Shown here piece after piece: positions 57,877-64,000 of a stretch of 64,000 bases of DNA (positions are counted from its first letter, which is position 1; every line of letters starts with the position of its first letter). The stretch is from positions 124,001-188,000 of the forward strand of contig JASWJB010000025.1 in assembly GCA_032433595.1 (NCBI GenBank). Reading direction: 5' to 3'. This DNA is from Conoideocrella luteorostrata. Taxonomy: Eukaryota > Ascomycota > Sordariomycetes > Hypocreales > Clavicipitaceae. A model generated the notes under the pieces. The model made no database searches and was not told the DNA's origin. It saw only the letters and a list, made by a program, of their open reading frames with translations. The translations under genes were made by a program, and so were the position numbers.

Positions 57877-59268
57877 ATGGACATAAATAATGGGCTAGAA
57901 CGTGCCAGTCAGGAAGAAATACCGGGCGATGGTGCGATTTTCGCTGGCCAACAAAATGAATTGCCCCCCGGCGCCGCCACGTCAAACTTCAATATTACGA
58001 TAGAAAACCTGCGAGCTACTTGTTCTGGGCTAGAGCGTATTTGTCCTCTGCTGAGGGATGTATGTTCTCTGCTGGAGTATAGTCTTCGTCTGCTAGGGCA
58101 TATTCGCTCTCAGTTCTGCGGCGTCACCCGCGCTGCACTGGTAAGTGTGCTTGCAATGATTGCTATGCCATACACCCGAGAGTAACACTGGAGCAATAGG
58201 CAGATCTTCTCTCGAAAGACGAGGAGTCCGTACGCAAGGGCAAAGAAATCGAGACGCTGAAAGTTGAACTTAATAAATGGCAGGAAAAAGCACAAAGCAA
58301 CAGTGCCAAGCTTGATGAAGCAGAATCTAGTCGTGTTGCTGCGAATAACGAGCTTCAGGCTGTTAGAGTCAGAGAATCCCAATTGCGAGACATTATTCTT
58401 AAAAATTCAGGAGTTCAGAAGTCTAGCGATGAAGACATTCGCCAGCTGTTTTTAGCCCTCCGACAACAGCTCCAAATCATCTCCCGCAGCAGGCTATTTG
58501 ATCTGGAACTACCTAATCGATCTCTTGCGGCTAAAAGCACGCCTGAAGCAAAAGATTTCTATTCTTCTTTAGCAGCAGCAAACAAGGTAAACAAGACGCA
58601 GTGGTTACAGTCAGGAATTTTTAATTTAATTCACAACCGCATTCTCACTGCGAACTGTTTTGGGTTTGGGCAGGCACTCAATAGATGCGACCGCCAAATC
58701 GATTTAGTGGACAATTTTGAAGCGTTACTCCAAAGCATAGAGACCTTTTTCATCGACCGACGTGGTAAGCCGTGCTCCATGATTTGGCAATCCTTTCAGG
58801 CTTATCTAATATTTTCAAGTCGGCGCCGAGGTCATTGCGGACTGGAGGTTATCAACCATGAAATGCGTCGAATTGTCAAAAGCCGGGCGAGTTGATGAGT
58901 CGAAAACAGTCAAATTGCTTCTTTCATGGTTGAAACCTTTAATGGTACGACCATCAGGTCGCTCAGATTGTGAAACACTTGAAAGAGACGTTCGGGAGTT
59001 ATGCGAAAGGGCATATAAGGTTCGACTCCTCATGCGTAATTCGAAAGACAGGTACTTTTGTCGGACCTTCGACCGTGGGCAACGCCTCAAGTCGGGTGCA
59101 AGTTGGGCAGAAGTCTATGGAGTAGAGGCTGGCGGCAATCCAACAAATGAAGTCGCATTTACTTTGTTCGGAGCTCTCGTCAAGTGTGCCGTATTTAGGG
59201 GGGAAGATCCCGTGGTTTTAGAGAAGGCGCAGGTAGTGGTCTCTCGTCGCCTAAATAGTCCGGAGTGA
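57877..59268 (+). CDS. unrecognised coiled-coil protein, divergent partner of the HSP70-like gene
   Basis: I do not recognise a named family. Exons are 57877-58140, 58200-58764 and 58820-59268, giving 425 residues; donors are GTAAGT and GTAAGC, acceptors AATAG and TTCAAG, and the frame is continuous. The N-terminal 90 residues include Cys/Leu-rich heptad-like sequence (ATCSGLERICPLLRDVCSLL). Residues about 90-165 are Glu/Lys/Gln-rich with heptad periodicity (KGKEIETLKVELNKWQEKAQ), a likely coiled coil. The C-terminal part looks folded, with SDEDIRQLFLALRQQLQ, an aromatic/Cys block (ILTANCFGFGQAL) and VIADWRLSTMKC. No signal peptide or membrane segment is evident. Its position, divergent from an HSP70-like gene across 480 bp, suggests co-regulation. 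A functional link is only an inference. Confidence 0.7.
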
Positions 59269-59799
59269 TTCGGCAATTGAGTGGGTTTCCCAGAGAATGC
59301 ATGCTTTATCGTTTAACCATGATGCTTTTCTGCCCCCTTCTCGCTCGGCGGGAAGGTGGAAGAACCACGAAGAAGGAACGCATCCTGCAGGACAGGAAAA
59401 TTTACTCTGATCATCACTACTAGTTAGATGTCTCGGCAGTTTTCTAAGCGGCTAGAAAACTAAGAGCAAACTGCTATTACTATAGAATTAGCCTTTAAGT
59501 CTAGGGAGTAATTGGTTAAACGAGAATTACGAATGTCAATATCTACGAAAGTCATGCTGTACTCACAGTTCTCACAAGATGCCATTTCAAATCCACATCC
59601 ATATCATAGAAGTACCCCCACCACTGCCATACCGCAACCGCACTAGAGATGCCCTGCAAACACAACTCGTCTTCCAGACTCCGTGCCCAAGATAATGGCC
59701 AAAATCTCGATGACAGCCCCAGCACGTACTCTCAAGAGCCATGATGTGGACCTCCCGGAGCTTTTCTCCGGACCGCTGCCCAGCGTAGTTACACGTCAT

Positions 59800-59807
59800 T
59801 GACGTCA
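59800..59807. promoter_or_regulatory. consensus CRE palindrome TGACGTCA
   Basis: A perfect ATF/CREB octamer lies about 50 bp upstream of the TATA box. Such sites bind stress-responsive bZIP factors in fungi. Confidence 0.6.
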
Positions 59808-59853
59808 GCGGGGTATGTGAAAGCTCGACGGTCCAGAAAATGTCAGAAAGGGG

Positions 59854-59861
59854 TATATAAA
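59854..59861 (+). promoter_or_regulatory. TATA box of the 78-residue protein gene
   Basis: TATATAAA follows GGGG directly. The predicted transcript start would fall about 30-90 bp downstream, before the 5' UTR intron. Confidence 0.65.
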
Positions 59862-60099
59862 GAACTTTCGAGCAGTCGCGAAGTCAAGTTCGAAATATCA
59901 ACCACCCTTTCTTTTCTCGGATAAATTGCATCTTAGCACCCAGAAAGGCTGCACAGCGCTGTGACACGAACATACACTTTGTAAGTGTTTGCCCTGAGAC
60001 TAAGACTGATTGATGGTCGCGCCCCGCTAATGCATACGTCTAAATGCAGCCACCGAACCAGCAGCCAATTTCTCTACATTACAATACCGAGAAATCACA

Positions 60100-60336
60100 A
60101 TGCCCGAGTCCAAGGCCGACAAGATTGCTGAGGTGCAGGCCAACCTGCCTCTTCCGGACCAGCCCCCCAAGGCCTCCGACTGGCAATCTGCGGATGCCCG
60201 CAATGTGAATGTCGGATCTGGCAAGGCTGAAGCGCCAATTGGAACTGACAAGGGTGCCGAGTCGGGGCTGAGAGGGCCAGCGACAAAAGGCGAAGATATG
60301 GATATGAGCGGCATCGGGCGGACAGATAGAAAATAA
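60100..60336 (+). CDS. small hydrophilic protein, probably stress-regulated
   Basis: A 78-residue protein without a named domain. It begins MPESKADKIAEVQANLPLP and continues with SDWQSADARNVNVGSG and a Gly/Asp-rich acidic tail (GEDMDMSGIGRTDRK). It has no hydrophobic segment and would be soluble and disordered. The layout (probable 5' UTR intron ending at 60049, TATA box, CRE) supports a real gene despite its length. Similar short hydrophilic proteins starting with this kind of sequence occur in other filamentous ascomycetes, as far as I recall. Function is unknown; a stress or starvation role is inferred from the promoter only. The gene is followed in tandem by MYG1. Confidence 0.7.
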   Translation: MPESKADKIAEVQANLPLPDQPPKASDWQSADARNVNVGSGKAEAPIGTDKGAESGLRGPATKGEDMDMSGIGRTDRK

Positions 60337-60699
60337 GAGACTGTGTATAATGAGATGGTATGATGAGCACCGAAGTCTACAGTGAATAGGTCAAGTTTAA
60401 ATCAACAAGGCTTCCTATTTGTCTTGATCATTACTCCGTGCAGTGATTTAGGATAAACCATTCCGTGAACCACATTATACATGCAGCCTTCCAATTACCA
60501 TCGCCTGATTGGTCCAACCCCAAACCCCGAGGCTCCAGCCGGCTGTTAGCTTGAAAAGCTCATCCCACCTTCAATTGTTCCAACGCCGCAGTGCCATCTC
60601 AATATTGCCATTGTTCCAGTTCAACCCAGTTCAACCCAGTTCAACCCAGTTCAAAAATAAATTCCCTCCGGTATTGAACATATCCATACCAATCAGTTC
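60337..60699. other. spacer between the small-protein gene and MYG1
   Basis: This 0.36-kb spacer contains a three-copy 10-bp tandem repeat at 60621-60650 just upstream of the MYG1 start. No other feature is evident. Confidence 0.55.
60621..60650. repeat. 10-bp tandem repeat (unit TCAACCCAGT)
   Basis: Three exact copies of TCAACCCAGT are flanked by partial copies, ending 50 bp before the MYG1 ATG, so the array lies in the leader or core promoter. Confidence 0.9.
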
Positions 60700-61761
60700 A
60701 TGCTTCGTCGCCTAATCACCACCATGGCCGAATCCGCACCAAAACGTCTCAAAACTGGTCCCAAAATAGGCACCCACAACGGCCACTTCCACGCCGATGA
60801 AGCTCTCGCCGTACACATGCTCCGCATGCTGCCCGCCTACAGCGACAGCGAACTCGTCCGCACGCGCGATCCCAAGCTCCTCGAGACGTGCCACACCGTC
60901 GTCGACGTAGGTGGCGAGTACGACACCCAGCGGAATCGATATGACCATCACCAGCGGGGCTTCACCACGACCTTCCCAGGCAAGAACACGAAGTTGTCCA
61001 GCGCCGGATTAGTCTTCTTGCATTTTGGAAAGGCCATTGTCGCGCAGAAGCTCAATACGAAAGAGGATGCTCCTGAAGTTGCTCTTCTGCATAACAAGCT
61101 GTACGACAGTTTCGTCGAGGCCCTTGATGCGCATGATAACGGCATCTCCGTGTACGACCCAGCTGCAGTTTCTGCGGCCGGACTAGAAAAACGCTACAGC
61201 GAGGGAGGTTTCACTCTTGGTGCTGTTGTGTCACGCCTGAATCCTAACTGGAATGATCCCATACCTTCTGATGCCGAAGCCGCTCAGAAACAGGAGGACG
61301 ATAAGTTTCTGACCGCCAGCCAGCGAATTGGCGAAGAGTTCGAGCGCGACCTAGACTACTACACTTCCGCGTGGCTTCCAGCACGATCTATCGTGCAAGA
61401 AGCCTTCAATAAGCGAACAGAATTTGACCCCGAGGGAAGAATTCTAGTTTTTAAAGGCTTATCCGTACCTTGGAAGGACCACCTCTACAGCTTGGAAGAT
61501 GGGAAGCCGTCCGTTTTGTACGTCTTGTATCCCGAATCTACTGCCCCGGGGGCGAAGTGGAGGATTCAGTGTGTCCCCGGGTCCAAGGATAGCTTTGTCA
61601 GTCGAAAGCCTCTGCCAGAGGCATGGAGGGGTTTCCGCGACGAGGAGTTGGATGGCATTTCGGGCATTTCAGGTTGTGTATTTGTTCATGCTGCTGGCTT
61701 CATTGGAGGGAATAAGACATTTGAGGGTGTCAAGGAGATGGCCGTCAAGGCACTAGCTTGA
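60700..61761 (+). CDS. MYG1: MYG1-family exonuclease (DHH-like metal-dependent protein)
   Basis: Human MYG1 of this family is a 3'-5' RNA exonuclease found in the nucleolus and mitochondrial matrix. It is a single exon of 353 residues. The family start KIGTHNGHFHADEALAVHML carries the metal-binding His and Asp residues. Further signatures are VVDVGGEYD, RYDHHQRGF (DHH motif), EALDAHDNGIS and GFIGGNKTF near the end. The extreme N terminus from the first ATG, MLRRLITTM, is short, basic and hydrophobic, as in a mitochondrial leader. A second ATG at 60724 would drop it but keep the basic PKRLKTGPK, which resembles a nuclear signal. The gene converges on igo1. Confidence 0.95.
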   Translation: MLRRLITTMAESAPKRLKTGPKIGTHNGHFHADEALAVHMLRMLPAYSDSELVRTRDPKLLETCHTVVDVGGEYDTQRNRYDHHQRGFTTTFPGKNTKLSSAGLVFLHFGKAIVAQKLNTKEDAPEVALLHNKLYDSFVEALDAHDNGISVYDPAAVSAAGLEKRYSEGGFTLGAVVSRLNPNWNDPIPSDAEAAQKQEDDKFLTASQRIGEEFERDLDYYTSAWLPARSIVQEAFNKRTEFDPEGRILVFKGLSVPWKDHLYSLEDGKPSVLYVLYPESTAPGAKWRIQCVPGSKDSFVSRKPLPEAWRGFRDEELDGISGISGCVFVHAAGFIGGNKTFEGVKEMAVKALA

Positions 61762-62467
61762 TTTGCACATGTGCTAGAAACTGGATGTGATTCCCTAAAA
61801 CGAACGAAGAAATAAAAAGTGAAATAACGAGCCAACGAGCAAATTGATCGCTAGTGACTCTTTATAACCTTGCGTGCAGATTGGCTCTCATCATGTTCCA
61901 GAGAGGCTTTCCAAGGCGCTTGCGACGCCATACTTCCCCATTTTTGGTGCAAAACACATAGCTAGAGCTTGAATCGAGAAAAATCACACACACTGTTCAA
62001 GAAGTCATATTGTTCGCAAATCTCGTCCGTTATTCAATTTAGCCCGAGATATTGGGTAAATCTCCCAGGCGAATCCTCCCAAAACAGATGCACGCATCAT
62101 CGCCATCGTCTGTAAACCCCTAGGTCTGGAGTGCGACCGAAAAAGAATCAGCCAAGGCCACGTCCACGTCGACGAGGCGAGAAGCACAGAGAGCGCAAAC
62201 ACTGGTTTTTCATCGTGTTTCTTCTTTAAAGTAGCGTGACTTCCATTTGACGGAGTCATCTCGATGATTGGCACCCTTGCCACAGACCAACGACAACTCT
62301 GTACGCCTATATGCCTGGCAAACGAAAGGGGAGAAAGTGGCAGAACAGCCCAGAAGGAAATGATATCGTCTCAGACGCGTCGTTGCATATAATAAAACAG
62401 ACTTCTACCTGTTCCACTTTGGACCCGGTAAATAAATAAACACAACCCTTTTCAAAGACATCGTTCA
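61762..62467. other. convergent spacer between MYG1 and igo1
   Basis: This 0.7-kb spacer has no supported gene. It carries AT-rich 3' flanks on both sides. Confidence 0.55.
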
Positions 62468-63163
62468 CTATCTGCGAATGGGAATGCCCTCGCTGGGTTG
62501 CAGCGGCACGGGAGAGCCTCCTGCATTCTCCTTGTCTGGGCTGGAATTCGCACCATCTCCAGCACTCCGGTTTTCCCCTGTGGCGCTGGTTTCGCGGTTG
62601 AGAAAGCTGCTCTCCTTGACAGGGCTGCCCGCCTGGATGCCGGCAATAGATCCATGGTGACCATGTTTTGGAATAGTGGCTCCGTTATTGACGGGGGAAG
62701 AGAGATGGGGGATGTTTTCTGGAACCGGATGCTGGGAGCCAACGGCACCAGCGTCGACGCCATCGCCCTTGCCAGCCTTAGACATGGCATAGTCACCAGA
62801 GTCGAAATATTTACGATCCTTAAGGTGCTTGGCGAAATGGTCGGATCGAGAGGGCAACTTGCCATAGAGACGGAAGAGGCGCTGTTCCTCGGGGGAGAGC
62901 GACTAAAAGAGAACACAAGAGGTTAGCAACCAATGATTAAATAAAACAAGACCAGCAAAGATGGTTATCGGTGGAGGCAGATGGATGATCTCCGAGTAGC
63001 AGGTCTGTTTCTTGTTTGTTTGTTTGGTCATGTCATTTCGTCAAGCAGAGGGTGGATAGGCTATGTGACGTGATACGGATGGAGGAAGCCTTGTAAACAA
63101 ATGCTGCAGGTTAAGAAGGTGACCGACCTTGACGTCGACCTTGTTCTTCTGGTGCGGATTCAT
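62468..63163 (-). CDS. igo1: endosulfine-family protein Igo1
   Basis: Endosulfines are phosphorylated by Greatwall/Rim15 kinase and then inhibit PP2A-B55, which controls quiescence and mRNA stability. Exons are 63163-63128 and 62902-62468, giving 156 residues; the intron is 225 nt. The short first exon encodes MNPHQKNKVDVK and joins SLSPEEQRLFRLYGKLP. The invariant kinase site is in KYFDSGDYAMSKAG, with Ser47 as the predicted target. The C-terminal half is Ser/Gly/Pro-rich and disordered, including PENIPHLSSP, and ends in GIPIRR. The acceptor (TTTTAG) is clear; the donor at 63127 (GTCGGT) is weak, and an alternative at GTCAAG six bases earlier would remove two residues. Family identity is secure. 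Confidence 0.92.
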
Positions 63164-64000
63164 TGCTATTATCGGTACACTCGCGAGTGTATATCGGTTA
63201 ACCAAGTCGAGGTGGTGCGCTACAGAAATGTAGAGCCGACAGAAGCAGCCGTCAAGCTTCTAACAGCGGCCGACAAATGGCAACCAAGACTTTCAGAGGA
63301 CACAAAGCTGAAATGTCGAGAAGATTCAAATCGCACCAGTAAATTCATACAGTTGAGGATGAAGACTCTCGTGTGCTGTGGGATCAAGGTTTCGCTCAAA
63401 TGCCGAGGGGAGGATTCCCTTGATCTAGTGATGATTGGCGGGTGCGGTGCGAGCCTATCGTTGGGCTGGCCATCTTCTTGTGGTGGTTTGCAAATAGCGG
63501 GGCAGCCGACCACTCGTGTGTGTCGACCAGTTGGCGGGGAAGGTGCAGATACTGGCCGGTGCTCTAATACAGTGGTGCATGCCGGGTGCCCGTGACATCA
63601 GCGTCCATCACCAAGGACAAATTACTTTATGCACTTGCTCGGTATTCCATACAGAGCTGCACAAATATCCAGGGACTTCCCGACTCAGTACATACCAACC
63701 AGCATACCGAGCAGTTACCAAGCTTGAGGTTACCCCACACCACATCCAAGGGAGCCTGCGGCTTCAGGCCGGGCCCGTACACATACGAAGAGGCTTTGAT
63801 TCTCAAGAAACTGCCTCGAGTCATGTCATGCAACCTATTCCTTTCGCCTCTCTCCCGTCCTAGGATGTCGCCTGCGCGCCGTCATCCATCCACTCGGGCA
63901 GCATTGTGCTCCTCCACCTGATGGCATTTATGTACGTGTTACGCGGTCCATTATCATAACAATCTGTCCAGGCAAGCTATGCAGTAAGCTCCCCGTCTCT
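63164..64000. promoter_or_regulatory. upstream region of igo1, right edge of window
   Basis: Probable igo1 promoter. Several open frames of 70-165 codons on both strands overlap each other, and none shows domain-like composition. No tRNA or repeat is seen. Confidence 0.45.

Larger units (their letters stand above)
59269..60099 (+). promoter_or_regulatory. stress-type promoter and leader of the 78-residue protein gene
   Basis: This spacer ends in a compact promoter: CRE at 59800-59807, an AGGGG-type stress element at 59849-59853, and TATATAAA at 59854-59861. A likely 5' UTR intron runs from GTAAGT at 59981 to GCAG at 60049, with branch-like GCTAAT. The left part (59280-59570) is AT-rich with no gene. 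Confidence 0.6.

Noticed and set aside
63101..63595. A 164-codon plus-strand frame at the right edge
   Set aside because: It overlaps the first exon and promoter of igo1 on the other strand and has no recognisable features.
1..64000. Search for CRISPR arrays, rRNA, integrases or transposases
   Set aside because: No spaced direct repeats, no rRNA-like blocks and no transposase or reverse-transcriptase-like frames were seen.

Overview
The window is nuclear DNA of a filamentous ascomycete. Introns are short (about 48-225 nt), with GT donors, CTAAC/CTGAC-like branch sites and AG acceptors. Several genes are typical of Pezizomycotina: a Zn2Cys6 regulator, ERG4, an endosulfine, an NBR1 receptor with four ZZ fingers and a Barentsz-like protein. 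The gene set and the dispersed TACGGAGTA words suggest Sordariomycetes, perhaps Hypocreales; that placement is inference. I found no rRNA, tRNA, transposon, CRISPR array or secondary-metabolite cluster. All exon models were built by hand from splice signals, reading frame and family conservation.

Left part (0.6-39 kb). Twelve genes alternate strictly in strand: Zn2Cys6 factor (-), glycerophosphodiester phosphodiesterase of Pgc1 type (+), RTF1 (-), COQ7 (+), phospholipase D (-), ERG4 sterol reductase (+), V-ATPase proteolipid c (-), SAC phosphoinositide phosphatase (+), BMT6-like rRNA methyltransferase (-), transketolase (+), an unrecognised 164-residue protein (-) and a Barentsz/CASC3-like protein (+). 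Convergent spacers are short (0.1-0.9 kb) and divergent spacers long (0.6-4.5 kb). The word TACGGAGTA recurs in the spacers, mostly the divergent ones.

Middle (43-54 kb). Three genes run in tandem on the plus strand: an NBR1-type autophagy receptor, an FG nucleoporin of Nup2 type and gamma-tubulin. The nucleoporin has an intron that, if retained, replaces the Ran-binding domain with a short basic tail.

Right part (55-64 kb). A 12-exon HSP70-like ATPase (-) and an unrecognised coiled-coil protein (+) diverge from a 480-bp spacer and look like an accessory pair. Next come a small hydrophilic protein behind a CRE/STRE/TATA promoter, a MYG1 exonuclease and, on the minus strand, endosulfine Igo1.

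Most genes are housekeeping functions: lipid and membrane signalling (Pgc1-like, PLD, SAC, ERG4), energy metabolism (COQ7, V-ATPase, transketolase), transcription and RNA (RTF1, Barentsz-like, BMT6), nuclear pore and spindle (Nup2-like, gamma-tubulin), and quality control or quiescence (NBR1, HSP70-like, Igo1). The points most worth following are the nucleoporin C-terminal switch, the HSP70/coiled-coil pair and the intergenic TACGGAGTA family.
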